Source: Gonocerus acuteangulatus (Eukaryota > Arthropoda > Insecta > Hemiptera > Coreidae). Taken from it: a DNA stretch of 64,000 nt. The stretch spans positions 57,902,197 through 57,966,196 of the forward strand of contig OX328132.1 in assembly GCA_946811695.1 (NCBI GenBank). The letters run 5' to 3'. Positions 1-11,490 of the stretch are shown here, piece by piece (positions within the stretch are counted from its first letter, which is position 1; every line of letters starts with the position of its first letter). The notes beneath the pieces are model-generated. The model did not search any database and was not told where the DNA came from. It saw only the letters and a list, made by a program, of their open reading frames with translations. The position numbers and the translations under genes were made by a program.

Positions 1-117
1 GGCTGGGTTGACGTAGGGACGGTCAGGAGGCCTAATTCAACCCATGAACGAAGACACTAGAAGATAAAAATCCTTAGTGCTTGCTCGGGATTTCAACTGA
101 GGTCCTCCAGCATATTA

Positions 118-616
118 AATCTTTCATCCCCGCCAGCTCCTTGTCTTAAATCTATTAAGAAGAAAAACTGAATAAATGCGAGAAACTCTGTTTCAATTAT
201 GTTAAGTGTTTCTCAGCTTTAAAGCATTTCTGGATTTTGCATCTACCCTTTCCGATATGTGACCTACTCTACTGCCTCAGATTTTTTTTTTCGGCGCATC
301 AACTTCTGGGTCATTAGCGCCGACATGCCTGGTGCAGCGAGGAATTTTCTAGACGAGCCGTGAGATGAGAAAATTCCCCCACCACAAAATTCGAACCCAC
401 CATCTCCCTCATATGAATCTAAGGTGTTAGTCACTAGACCACGGTGAGACCACTTATCAGCATATTAGTTCACTTTATTATTTGGATTTTTTAAATCTTT
501 CATCAAGCGGAATTACTGAATAAATAACAGAAACTCTGTTCCAATTACGTTAAGTGTCTCTCAGCTTTAAACCATACCCTTTCCGATATGTGATCCTGCT
601 CTACTGCCTCAGATGT
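118..616 (+). repeat. Local duplication interrupted by a SINE
   Basis: Positions 118-281 and 484-615 are diverged direct copies (ATCTTTCATC, GAAACTCTGTT, TTTCCGATATGTGA, CTACTGCCTCAGAT). The SINE at 282-450 begins at the end of the first copy. Confidence 0.7.
282..450 (-). mobile_element. tRNA-derived SINE
   Basis: The minus strand has a tRNA-like head with A box TGGTCTAGTGAC and B-box-like GGTTCGAA, then a body with GAATTTTC..GAAAATTC complementarity, then the shared tail GGCGCTAATGACCCAGAAG..GATGCGCCG and a short poly(A) (plus-strand T run 282-291). Confidence 0.8.
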
Positions 617-1675
617 TAGAAATATTTTGATTTCCAGTATTTATTCACTCACACTAAGACCAAGGGAATTCTGGGTTTTACAAAATAAATATATTATATT
701 TTACCCTTACAGGATATATTTTTCCTAGATGGTAGACAAAAGTGGCCTAAATTGTTCGACAAGGCATTAAAGTGGAAGAGAATGGAGCTTAACGCGGTTT
801 CAGTGGGTAAATTGTCCTTGAAGAGAAGTACGGCTTAGGAGGGGGAACGGATTCTGACTATTAATGAGAATTTGCCGATGTGGCGAGCCTGTAGTCTGGA
901 GGTAGGGGAGTGTGTCAATAGATATAATCTAAGGGGGAGTTTGGTGCTTTGTCGGCCGGGTCGCTGGCCAGATGTTCCTACCCACTAGACTACACAATAA
1001 CTGGGGTTCCGCCATTTTAGCCTTCCCTCCTCGAGCTAGGCCGCATTCGGCCCCACACAAAGACCTCCCGTTATTAGCTCCACTAATCCGAATCAACGCT
1101 TCCGCCCCATTCCCCCCTCAGCCAGTCAGCTACCGAACTTCACTCCTTATCCGCCCATTATCAATCCCTTCATAGTTTCCTACTTATACTCGCCAAATGG
1201 AAAGATAGATAGAAAATTTTTTATCACTAAGAGTTAGAAAAAACAATATAATAAGACCTAATTAGGACTTTATTCATAAATCGCAGTCAGGAAGAACCAT
1301 TTTCTATCAGGAATGAATATTTAATTTGAAAAAGTACCACCTAGAAAACCCTTTCAGCCTGTCAAAGAATATAACATTTGTTAAATTGATAAAGTGTTTT
1401 TCTATAAATAACTAAGCTGGGGGTTGTCGAGGTCGAGGTTATAATAAATTGTTAAGGCAGTGATGCTAAACCAGTAATGTGTGAACTTCCAAACGCATCA
1501 CTTCTTCCTGTACTTCTGACATAGCGCATATTGATATGGTATAGTAACAAGTCGAGGAATGGTTGGGATGAGTGAATCACCGCAACGGCTGTCTTCATCT
1601 CAATAAGGCACAGTAGCATGTTATAACTTCCTAGACTCTCCTAGTTGCATGCCATCAACATGAGCGTTCAACAGC

Positions 1676-2018
1676 ACCGTACCAAGCAATCATTGCCTAT
1701 GCTCGTGCCTTTTCCATCTCAGTGGCATTCGCTGACTACTACAATGTGGCAAGTTACCACCTTCATGGATAGTTCTTCTGATTAAATAACACCGGCGTAA
1801 GATTTTTCATTGATATCTCACCAACATGAACTGCTTATAGCGTCGTAGCAAATAATCAGAAGGATAATTGCTTTGCCATATCATCAACAAGGGATTTAAA
1901 CGGCATTGTAACAAGCAATCACTGCCTATGCTCGTACCTGTTCCAACTCAGTAAAATTCACTTAATACTGCATAAACCAAGTTATCACTTTCTTGGATAG
2001 TTCTTGTGGCATCTTCGC
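1676..2018 (+). repeat. Direct duplication of about 110 bp, diverged
   Basis: AAGCAATCATTGCCTATGCT at 1684 and AAGCAATCACTGCCTATGCT at 1912 start two parallel stretches ending in GGATAGTTCTT. The spacing is about 228 bp. The rest of 620-2063 shows no gene. Confidence 0.6.
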
Positions 2019-2063
2019 AAGCTTGTTGTTTAGGCATAGCACCAAGAAACCACGGCGAAGAGG

Positions 2064-2495
2064 GCACCTACATTGGCCCGATCCGAACCGATATCCACCG
2101 ACTGTCGAAAGAAAAACAAACACCAACCTCTAAATCTTAACCGATTTTAATGCATTTTTGTTAGATTAAAGCTAATAAAATTTAGATAAACTTTGTCAAT
2201 TCACATTTTTGTTTTTGTTTCCCTTGTTTATTAAATTACGTGGAAATTGTTTATAACCATCCAATGTTTATAACCTTCCAATGCTTGTAAACTTCTATCT
2301 ACCTTTCTTATAAATAATATTAAAATATGAATACCTCCAACATTCAACCTAATCGAAGGTATCTATGTTTATTAGGTGGTGTTTCTTAAATTAATCACTC
2401 GTCGGGACCAATGTAGGCAGTCACGTCGGCCGTTCTCGGTCCAAAGGAAACCGGATCGGATTGGATTGGGAGAAATACGGGTCCAATGTAGGTGC
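2064..2495. mobile_element. TIR element, GCACCTACATTGG type (copy 1)
   Basis: Left end GCACCTACATTGGCCCGATC and right end (inverted) GCACCTACATTGGACCCG. Internal segments ACAAACACCAAC and TTCTTAAATTAATCACTC are shared with the copy at 46375. There is no transposase. Confidence 0.65.
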
Positions 2496-2995
2496 AGCCG
2501 TGAGCTCGATCATTGGCATCTTATTATCTCGTTCTTCGTTTCAATAGAATCACTGGAAACTGAACCTCCTGTCCGGCATCTTAGCAACACTTCACTTCTA
2601 TAATCAATTCCTACAGGTACATAAGAACACAAACCTGCCCCCGCCTGATCCATCCCTAAATAAAATCAGAAGACGAGATTGTTTCAGGAGTGATAGATGT
2701 AGAGGGAGAGGGCTGTTGGAACCGGCAGTTGCCTGCTGCTTCATCGATTCTTCTTGAGTGGCCACCAGCCCTGACCCTCGACTCTTCTCGGCTCCCACTT
2801 CACCCACCATAGTCTTATAATAACCAACATTCTCAACTGCTTGTATTTGCTCTCGCATCATCGGCAGGTACATAAGAGATTTATTGTATTTAAATCGGTC
2901 CCACAGGAGCTCTGTAAAGTGAGCACATTCCTTAGCATGTCAGCAACTACATAAACATAAAATGTTTTTTTATTTTTTTAATTGTTTTAAGGTGG
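2496..2995. other. No gene recognised
   Basis: The only structure is AGGTACATAAGA repeated near 2614 and 2865. The minus frame at 2604-2873 has no known domain. Confidence 0.5.
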
Positions 2996-3178
2996 CCCGG
3001 TGGCCGTGAGTATTAAGGCGCGAGGACTTAACACTCCGTGTCTAAGGTTGTGGGCTCGATTCCCTCTAGGGGTGGTGGCTTGTCTTTCGAAAAAATAAAA
3101 GGCATTAGCCATATCCCAGCTAGAAAAGGGTGGTAACCTATAGATAACCCTCCTTAAAATAAATAATAAATGGACGTT
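2996..3178 (+). mobile_element. Second tRNA-derived SINE type
   Basis: The sequence GTGGCCGTGAGTATTAAGGC, then GGACTTAACACTCCGTGTC and GGGCTCGATTCCC resembles a Leu/Ser-type tRNA head (A box and B box). It is followed by an unrelated body and (AAATAAAT)n end. It lacks the common tail of the other SINEs. Confidence 0.55.
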
Positions 3179-3207
3179 AAAATTTAAATAAAATAAATTC
3201 TTTCACT

Positions 3208-3372
3208 GCTTAACTGTAGTTGCTGTATGTTGTATATTATGTGGGACTATCAGTCTATGATGCAAATGCAACTAAAATATGACTACAAGCTCTGTATGCT
3301 ACTTAATCTTGTTGTCCCTAACCATTTCAACTGATAGTTCCACATAATATCCAACAAAAAGCAGTTACAGTC
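3208..3372. repeat. Inverted repeat, MITE-like
   Basis: AACTGTAGTTGC..ATATTATGTGGGACTATCAGT (3209-3252) is inverted at 3329-3371. The 75-bp loop has no features I recognise. Confidence 0.5.
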
Positions 3373-3968
3373 AAGTTATGTTGAAAATGTTGCTTGGCAC
3401 TATTTTGCCCCCACCCCTTCAATTATAAACATTTATTTTCACTATAACTGATTCGTCTGCTTTCGAGTACGTGTTTCCAATTACTTTGGATCATCATATT
3501 GGTAGTTTCGTTTGAACAAAAGGCTATTCTTATAATACACATCTATAATTAATTTCGGTTGTTGTATAGAGAGTGTTTTGCAACAAACATTTCGATTGTT
3601 AGGATTTTGCTTATTTTCATAAGACATTTGTATCATTACATTCTGTTGTTATATACTGAATTGCGTTGCAACGTAACAAAAAGTAACGACCGTTGGGGGG
3701 TTATGGGAATTTTGTAAGCTGGAATTCATACAAAAAATAATTGGCTTGTAATTTTTCGTGTTAGTTATCATATCTTCGGGTGACATAATTAGTACGTGTA
3801 GAACTACTCTTTAGAGTTGAAGATATAAACATGTTTTATTGTGACAATTTTTTTATACACAACATTTGCTGCATTGACCATTGGTGTCCCATATATAAAT
3901 TGCTATAAGCAGTGTAAAAATAATCCAACTACCCTGGATACCTTAGGATTGTACTTATCGAGGAATTT

Positions 3969-4110
<142 letters not shown>

Positions 4111-4129
4111 AGTGTGTGTGTGTGCCCGT

Positions 4130-4860
4130 TAAGACTCGCATAAACTGCGTCATCTTTGCGCGTTTCCGTTCTTATCCCTTGTATCATTTGAAAGGTTTAG
4201 AACAGAATCATATAACATTTTGTTTTAATTTCCCGGAAAATTTAAATACCTACTCGGAGGAAACCAAGATTTTAGGCGACACTATGCACCGAACACTGGC
4301 AGTCAGGTACTCTCAGGAAACAAGGTAACCAGAAACTTCTCACTCATCCTCCATTAATACGTTCATTTTTTCTAAGGCACTGGAGGAAACATCTCTTAAC
4401 AACAAGTTTCTTATTTACTAACCTTGATATATGAATATATTTATTTTAAAAATTTAGGAAAACCTCGGCAAAAAAGCGAAACCAACACCGCTGTCTCCAT
4501 CTGAGATCGCTCTATCCTAAATTGAATGAAAACTGTTTTCGTAGGGAGTAACTTTGCGAACGGTTTCTTTTCACACACCGAGATTTTGCAATTTCGTATT
4601 ATTTATGAAAATTTACGACTATCTCAAAACTCTCATGTGTTTTATCGTATTTTTTCCCCGAGTATTACTTAAACTCCAAAAGTAACTAATAAAAATCGTT
4701 GTATCCTAGTTTTTATCAATGTTAAAATTTTCAAAAATGGTTCAGCTTAAGCCACCATTTTGTGTTCTAGAAGTTTCTGGAAACCACCACCTTTTACCTT
4801 GGAATCCCGAACACCGAGGGAAACTCCAGAAGATAAACATGACTTTGTTGAACTACATTT
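4130..4860 (+). repeat. Dispersed repeat with CGTCATCTTTGCGCG core (copy 1)
   Basis: CTGCGTCATCTTTGCGCGTT, TCCGTTCTTATCC, and a later CCGTTTTCGAGATAT-like portion recur at 43030, 52075 and, inverted, at 33020 and 61838. It has no coding capacity and no clear ends. Superfamily unknown. Confidence 0.5.
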
Positions 4861-5084
4861 ATTAAATAAAATAAATTCATAAACCCCTAAAAAGAGGATT
4901 ATATATGTAAGGTTGTGTAATTAGTAAAAGCTTTTTGGAATTCTACATGCTCCCCTTGTGTAAGCGGCTTACAGATAATTCCTTATACATTCGAACTTAG
5001 CAAATTAGACTGTAAGCCTTTTCTGTAAAATGATCGATTCATGCGCACTAAATTTGAATAAATGAGTGGCATAGTAACCTCAGT

Positions 5085-5838
5085 CAGATATATTGTCTAG
5101 GGAGGCTAAAATATTATAGAGCCCAGAGACAGGAATGTTATATAGGGAAGGAGGAACAGTAACCCTAGGAACTTATATTATCTAGGGAGCAAGGAGAATT
5201 ATAGTAACCCTAGTCAGATATATTATCTAGTGAAGGAGAAATAGTATCATTAGCCAGGTATATTAATTACAGAGGGAGAAATAGTAACCTAGACAGGTAT
5301 ATTATCTAGATAAGGAGAAATAATATCTTTAGTCAGGTATGTTATCTAGAGAGGGAGGAATAGTAGACCTAGTAGGTTAAATTATCTAGTGAAGGAGAAA
5401 TAGTATCTTTAGTCAGGTATATTATCAAGAGAGGGAGAAATAGTAACCCTAGTCAGGTGTATTATCTAGCGAAGGAGAAATAGTATCTTTAGTCAGGTAT
5501 ATTATCTAGGGAGGGAGAAATAGTATCTTTAGTCAGGTATATTATCTATTAAAGGAGAAATAGTATCTTTAGTCACGTATATTATCTAGAGAGGGAGGAA
5601 TAGTAGGCCTAGTAGGTTATATTATCTAGTGTAGGAGAAATAGTATCTTTAGTCAGGTATATTATCAAGAGAGGGAGAAATAGTAACCCTAACCAGGTAT
5701 ATTATTTAGTGAAGAAGAAATACTATCTTTAGTCAGGTATATTATTTAGCGAAGGAGAAATAGTATCTTTAGTCGGGTCTATTATCTAGAGAGGGAGAAA
5801 TAGTATCATTAGTCAGGTATATTATCTAGGAAACGAGG
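5085..5838 (+). repeat. 40-bp minisatellite, about 18 units
   Basis: The unit is about AGTCAGGTATATTATCTAGN then GAAGGAGAAATAGTATCTTT. Exact 40-bp spacing is visible at 5461, 5501 and 5541. Units vary between agtatcttt and agtaaccct, suggesting a higher-order mixture. Confidence 0.9.
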
Positions 5839-5839
5839 A

Positions 5840-6834
5840 ACATTTGTATAATAAAAATTATTTTATTGTATTATATTAAGCGAAGATGATATTGTATATT
5901 TTTCTGAAATAGTTTTTTTCTTATAAACAGAATGATTATCAAACTCCCTCCCCCATTTTCATGAAACAAAAAAAGTAGTTCCAACAATGTATTGTATCTC
6001 AGTAATTTTATTTCCAACTATGAATATCCCTTTTTTCTGTTTTCTGCCATAAGATGTTTAACCATCTCCGAATTTCCCCGTAAATGAGATAATAAGACTT
6101 TAATGTTTTATTAGTTTTGTTATTATTTGTTTACCTTCATGTTTAAAGGAATTTAAATTAAGTTTTTTTTATAACTATTTAAGCCTGAACCTTCTTACGG
6201 AAATTCTTCACAATGGTCTATTCGAAATGTATCCAGACCGACTATTTTTGGTACAATGACTTCTTATTTAGAGAGAAATTTAAAATCGACCAAAAACACA
6301 ACATGAGTGATGTCGTTAAAATGGCAGGGGCTCTCATCGAGAGGTCCATTTTTTGCAAATGAGGTGTAGAATCGCCTCCTCCGCCAGTGCTGCATTTTTG
6401 AATGAGTCCTAAAAATCCATCTTTCACAACCAATAAGTGTTAATGGCGCATTTTCGATTAGTTAATGTACACACATATATATTTATATATTTATTTATTA
6501 TATATATTTTAGCTACCTATTTAGGCTATCGATGCATACTGTCATATTGTTGACATTTATAGTACTAGTTGATATGATAAAGTTATCTTATGGGTAATTC
6601 CAAGCCAGCTAACCACCCACGCCAAGGTCCCATTATTATTGTTAGTTTAACTCGAGGGTCCTTGGCGTGTTATCCTCCAATGAATAGGTCTGCAAGCAAT
6701 CCCACAGCATACCTAAGTGTTGTCCATAGCTTCTGACGTAATTTCAGTTTATAATTACGTTTATTTAGATATATAAATATGTTTTCATAATTTCTCCAAT
6801 AAGAAACTACGGAGAAATTATATAGGATTTCATT
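5840..6834. other. No gene recognised; one small hairpin
   Basis: AT-rich sequence. CACGCCAAGGTCCC is inverted as GGGTCCTTGGCGTG (6618-6669). Nothing else. Confidence 0.5.
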
Positions 6835-6940
6835 GAGAGGAGATCGTTGACCGTTGATGATGCAAGGTAGGGATTGTCGGGGTTCGGTCACTGCTACTTA
6901 ATAAAACTACATTTTACCATAAAAATGGTTTTATTGTGCC

Positions 6941-6973
6941 GACGTTTCGGCTTGAACTTCAAGCCTTCATCAG
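6941..6973 (-). ncRNA. Hammerhead ribozyme core (minimal type I, PLE-associated)
   Basis: On the minus strand the order is CTGATGA (6973-6967), a stem II hairpin GGCTTGA-agt-TCAAGCC, then GAAACGTC (6948-6941). Stem I forms between GCC just before CTGATGA and GGC just after GTC, with a U-rich/A-rich extension beyond an internal loop. Stem III is nearly absent, as in the PLE hammerheads thought to cleave as dimers. All invariant core bases are present. Confidence 0.8.
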
Positions 6974-7014
6974 GGCTGTAAAAAACAAGTAGGACGGATG
7001 TAGTACTGAAATAT

Positions 7015-7064
<50 letters not shown>

Positions 7065-7497
7065 GCCTACAAACATAAATACACATACATATATACATAC
7101 ATACATATGTGGAAAAAGACAAAAACATAAAATACTAGAACATAATATATAGAAGTGAACATAATATATAGTGTTTGGATTATTAGGAAAACAGATATAA
7201 GAATAACAGATTACATATTAGATTAGATATAAGAATAACAATATGGGCTTACCGATGGGAAGATTGAGAACTATTCCTCACAAATGCGGGATCATTTCTG
7301 ACAGTTAATACAGGGAAATATAGGAAGAAAGGAGTTGGTGAGGGGGAGGGGGGGTTCTGGACCACCCAATGGACAGAGAACATAGAAGATGAAAGAAAGA
7401 GCGGCAAAGTACAGTAAGGGGTCATAAAGTCATAAAATGCTGTGTTAATGGAAAGGGAGGCAGGTATAAAGGGCTATATTGCAGGCGGTATAGGGGA

Positions 7498-7974
7498 TTA
7501 GGATGGAGTTTTTAATAAATGGAAGATGTTGGAGTAGGTAGAGGAGATGACTTCTTTGTCAATTTTGTCATTAACTGGATTATTTTCTAGGTGGATAAAA
7601 ATTGATTCGGAAAGGAGGCGTTTTTCTTCGTTGGATTCAGTGGAAAGGATGGAGTATTGGTCAAAACCAAAGTCATGTCCGTCTGTGATGGCATGTCTAG
7701 TTAAAGCTGTCTTTATGTCTTTATTCCGTACATCATTTTTGTGGTTGTTGATACGTTTTCTTACTGGGTTTTTAGTCTGTCCAATGTACGCACTATTGCA
7801 GTTGGGTGTGATGCAGGGGATTCTGTAGACTACATTGGTCCTGTCTTTTTGTGGGATAGGGTCTTTAAGAGTCGTATGTAAGTTTTTCAGTTTGTTCTGT
7901 GTACATATAGGATTTCTTTCCGTCTTTACGAGCATCCTCTTATTACAAAAATAACTCCATAGCATAAGAAACAT
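7498..7974 (-). CDS. GIY-YIG endonuclease domain of a Penelope-like element (partial ORF)
   Basis: The frame is 158 codons, with PLE-like sequence from about residue 14 on. The GIY-YIG core is N-V-V-Y-R-I-P-C, then C-N-S-A-Y-I-G-Q-T, then R-x-R-I-N-N-H, followed by T-A-L-T-R-H-A and H-D-F-G-F-D. The Cys and His residues fit the zinc-finger-like arrangement seen in PLE endonucleases. In the complete element this domain sits C-terminal to the reverse transcriptase and nicks the target. The methionine at the start is not the native start: the copy is cut off upstream. The domain itself has no internal stop. Confidence 0.85.
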   Translation of the reverse strand: MFLMLWSYFCNKRMLVKTERNPICTQNKLKNLHTTLKDPIPQKDRTNVVYRIPCITPNCNSAYIGQTKNPVRKRINNHKNDVRNKDIKTALTRHAITDGHDFGFDQYSILSTESNEEKRLLSESIFIHLENNPVNDKIDKEVISSTYSNIFHLLKTPS

Positions 7975-7985
7975 TAGCTATGTAA

Positions 7986-8191
7986 AGCAGGCTACACTCG
8001 ATCAGACAGGCCTGTCAGTTTGGCCTGAGCAGTCCGCCGGAATGCCGGTCACCTGAAAGTGAATATATTCCGGCCGCCTGAACAGTCATAACAGACAGAC
8101 CGGCCGGAATATATACGCGTTCAGGCGACCGGCCTTCAGGCGGACTGTTCAGGTCTAGCTGACAGGCCTGCCTTGCCGTGTGTAGACTGCT
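7986..8191. mobile_element. GC-rich hairpin MITE, possibly PIF/Harbinger-like
   Basis: Ends AGCAGGCTACACTCG and, inverted, AGCAGTCTACACACGG lie between TAA trinucleotides. Inside are inverted blocks (AGGCCTGTCAG, CCGGAATATAT, CGCCTGAA). It abuts the truncated 5' end of the Penelope copy. Confidence 0.55.
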
Positions 8192-8635
8192 TAAGGAGCT
8201 ACTGGAGTTCCCGCAAGTATTACTTAATAAATAAATTTGATTTCTAATATAGCTCAAAAATTGTTCACCCCCCCCCCTCCACTCCACAACAATTACTGCA
8301 GTATTAAACCAAAATTAGCTCGTACACTTTAAATTAGTGTCGTAACTTCTCTTTTTCGCAGTTCAGAAATGTCAAAAGTATGAGTAGGCTTCATTTATTT
8401 TAAATTCGAGGTTCTAAATATACCCGTAATGAGTGTCCTAAATTAAAAATAAATTAGTTTTATTAGTGGTTTTAAGCAATGTGTTACACAAAGTGCAATA
8501 AAATGACGAAACGTGAGAAAACTATATGTATGTGTGTGTGTGTATATATATATAGGGTGAGTCCTGATTTTCTGGCGATTATCAATTTCTCATTAATTAA
8601 GTAGTTGTTGCCTCTATAATATATGATATATTATT

Positions 8636-8725
8636 CAGGGTGATTCAGGTCTAAGTAGCCAACTCTAGGAGGTTATTCTAGACATCATTTCCTACAAAAA
8701 CGTTCATTTGGACATCACAAAAATG
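8636..8725 (+). mobile_element. Fragment of the 58791-type MITE
   Basis: CAGGGTGATTCAGGTCTAAG, TAGCCAACTCTAGGAGG and CATTTCCTACAAAAACGTTC match the left arm of the MITE at 58791. The opposite end was not found nearby. Confidence 0.7.
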
Positions 8726-9698
8726 TGATCCTCTATTGCTGTCAACAATAATCTTGCCTGTGTTTCTTATAAACTCCCTTGTCTGCGAGGCGGATTTTAT
8801 TACAAGGTTTTTCGGATACTCGATGGAGAGTTGAACCACTTATACGAGATGAACTTTATATTGACATCAATATCTACTGCTACTTCAGACACTGAATATC
8901 ATTTTAAATCTATTTGGAGTTCGTCTTGTCATTCCACCGTTGGATGTGCAGGAAAAATGATTTGTGATTGAGTGTCTTGTATTCCTTTTATCAAATTTTT
9001 ATTGGACTTTTATAGGCTGAAAGGGAGGGTTGAGTCCCATGAGGCGAGGGGATCCAGCGTCGAGCCCATTTCATATCAGCGGTGTTTACATTTCCGCTCC
9101 GGCTACTTTATGGTTTTCCCTTAGCATACAAGCATCATCGGATTATGATCCCCCTGTGGGTCAGCATCTAAACAGCAGTGTCATCAAGTTAACAGGATTA
9201 CTTTTGATGAACTTGCGGCTTAAATTTTGAAATTTTCTTAAGCCCAATAATCTTTTTAAGATCCCCTCTTAAGGCTTCATTGCCAAAATAAGCTACAGAA
9301 AGTTAATAGGTTAATCTGAAGGATCAGAAGGTTGGACATTGATATGGAGGAGTTGCGAGGTTTCATCATAATCAGCCAGCGCGTTTTTTCTCTTATTTTC
9401 CGAGGCTCTTAGGAAACACGCTTTATGTCCTACAAAAACGTTTACAAATCTTGCATACAATGCTGCAAACATTCGGAAGTTTTTTAAAGAAAAAACCCAT
9501 TCTAAAAATTCTCTAAAATAAAATTCAGTCGGGCATCCGTAGAACGAACTTCTTCGGAAAGATATTATGAGTAAATATTTTTCTATATTCCGAAAAAAAA
9601 TGTATTTCTTCAAGTGATCCAAGAAAAAATATAGAAGAAAAAAAAGAGTTGGGTGAATAGCAAGGCAGATATCCGGAGCTGTGGAGAACAGTAATTCT
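8726..9698. other. No gene recognised
   Basis: AT-rich. The minus frame at 9311-9772 runs into the foldback arm at 9699 and has no domain. Confidence 0.5.
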
Positions 9699-10441
9699 AG
9701 ATCCCCAAAAAAACATAAATGTGAAATAGAGGCCAAGTTCCTGCCCCCACAAAGAAACACTCCCTTCCTCAAAAATATCCCCTCCTAAAACCCCCCAAAA
9801 AAGCTTTACCATTCTACACTCCAAAAAAGTAGTATGAGTTGGTGTATTAATTCAACCAAAAATATTTGCCAATACAAGAGATGATACAAGAAAGAAATGT
9901 CCAAGTTCATTACTTGGAAGACCTCATAGTTACTTACTAAGAACAGTAAAGACACTTCAACTGACCTTTAAAAACAACAATAAAAATTCTTATATCCAGT
10001 TACTAAAATATCACTTTCCTCAACCAGGTATATTCTTAAACTTGGCAATGTTTAGTTTTTCTCTAAAGATAATTTCCGCACAAAATAAACATTGCCAAGT
10101 TTAAGAATATACCTGGTTGAGGAAAGTGATATTTTAGTAACTGGATATAAGTATTTTTATTGTTGTTTTTAAAGGTCAGTTGAAGTGTCTTTACTGTTCT
10201 TAGTAAGTAACTATGAGGTCTTCCAAGTAATGAACTTGGACATTTCTTTCTTGTATCATCTCTTGTATTGGGAAATATTTTAGGTTGAATTAATACACCA
10301 ACTCATACTACTTTTTTGGAGTGTAGAATGGTAAAGCTTTTTTGGGGGGTTTTAGGAGGGGATATTTTTGAGGAAGGGAGTGTTTCTTTGTGGGGGCAGG
10401 AACTTGGCCTCTATTTCACATTTATGTTTTTTTGGGGATCT
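9699..10441. mobile_element. Near-perfect foldback, 356-bp arms
   Basis: Positions 9699-10054 and 10086-10441 are inverted copies of equal length with only a few mismatches, separated by 31 bp. The arms start AGATCCCCAAAAAAAC and meet at CAATGTTTA. I see no target duplication and no hAT-like end. The frames in it are chance. Confidence 0.85.
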
Positions 10442-10984
10442 CATTACTTTTTTCTAAGTATTAAATAGAATTTAGTTGCCGCATACCTACTGGCTTTTGT
10501 ACTTCATATAAAACCAGGGTCTTTGGCATAAGGTTCTCCTTACTGCTTGATATTTGATACCAATAATCAACCTACATAAATCTAATCCCTAGACTAGAAA
10601 AGTTAGAAGCTCTAACTCTTTACTCTAGAGGATAAATTGATTGCTCTCTTAACTAAACTATTACACTGTAAAACACAGGAACCTTATCCCGAGGATAAAG
10701 ATCACAATAGGGAAAGTGCAGAAGGCCTTCAAGAAAAATATAAGAGCAAATACGATACATTATGGGTTTGTGATCCTAGACATTGAAATTTAGATGGCTC
10801 GACTTTGAAAAACTTAGTATCTGCTTTGAAGTATATTATGCAGTGAACCCCTACGACTTTATTTACGAAATGTTTCTTAAAACTTCAAATATAGGTTCTC
10901 CTTACCAAGAAGATTCATTTGATACCCCACATGATGGATTTTAGAAGAAATTATGGCTTTCCGATGGAACAAAAGTACAAAACC
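10442..10984. other. No gene recognised
   Basis: AT-rich sequence between the foldback and the 123-bp tandem repeat. GTTCTCCTTACCAAGAAGAT with GATACCCCACATGATGG at 10893-10935 is echoed at 11529-11570, so it may belong to the same repeat unit. Confidence 0.45.
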
Positions 10985-11490
10985 TCATAGGTAATATATG
11001 ACACTCCCGTATCAAAACCTACCTGCTTGCCAAGGTTGGTCAAAATAGGCCAAACGGTGTGAATTTGTATAAGGAATAAACATACAGACAGACAGCTGAA
11101 AGACCTTTTTTACCTAGCCTAGTGCATTCCCCGGACCAAGGCCTACCTGTGTGCCAAGTTTGGTCAAAATCGGTCAAATGGTGTGAATTTGTGTAAGGAA
11201 CAAACATGCTGACAGACAGCTGATAGACGATTTTGACTAGCCTATGTCACTACCCCGATAAAGACCGACATGTGTGTCAAATTTTGACAAAATCGGTCAA
11301 ACGGTGTGTATTTGTATAAGGAACAAACAGAGAGACAGACAGCTGATAGACCATTTAACCTAGCCTATGATTCGCCCCGTATTAAGACCCATCTGTGTCC
11401 CAAGTTTGGTCAAAATCGGTCAAACGGTACGGATTTGTAAGAGGAACAAACATACAGACAGACAGCTGGAATAAGATTTTTACCGAGCCT
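10985..11490 (+). repeat. 123-bp tandem repeat, four units
   Basis: Units share GTCAAAATCGGTCAAACGGT, AAGGAACAAACAT and ACAGACAGACAGCTGA, spaced about 123 bp (near 11051, 11175, 11298, 11421). The unit length is a multiple of three, but stops interrupt every frame. Confidence 0.85.

Larger units (their letters stand above)
6835..7974 (-). mobile_element. Penelope-like retroelement (PLE), 5'-truncated copy
   Basis: The minus strand carries, 5' to 3', a GIY-YIG endonuclease ORF end (7498-7974), about 600 bp of 3' noncoding sequence with an (AT)n run (7018-7063), and a terminal segment with a hammerhead ribozyme core (6941-6973) followed by an ATAAAAC-rich end. GIY-YIG endonucleases and hammerhead motifs in terminal repeats are known PLE features. 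The reverse transcriptase part is missing. Segments similar to its 3' end recur at 27895-28200, 29930-30130, 48561-48670, 56386-56450 and 60335-60400. Confidence 0.8.

Noticed and set aside
5085..5838. CRISPR-like array
   Set aside because: The whole 40-bp unit repeats without unique spacers; it is a minisatellite in a eukaryotic genome.
9311..9824. Long minus-strand frames of 153 and 99 codons
   Set aside because: They run through one arm of the 9699-10441 foldback, overlap each other in different frames, and show no known domain.
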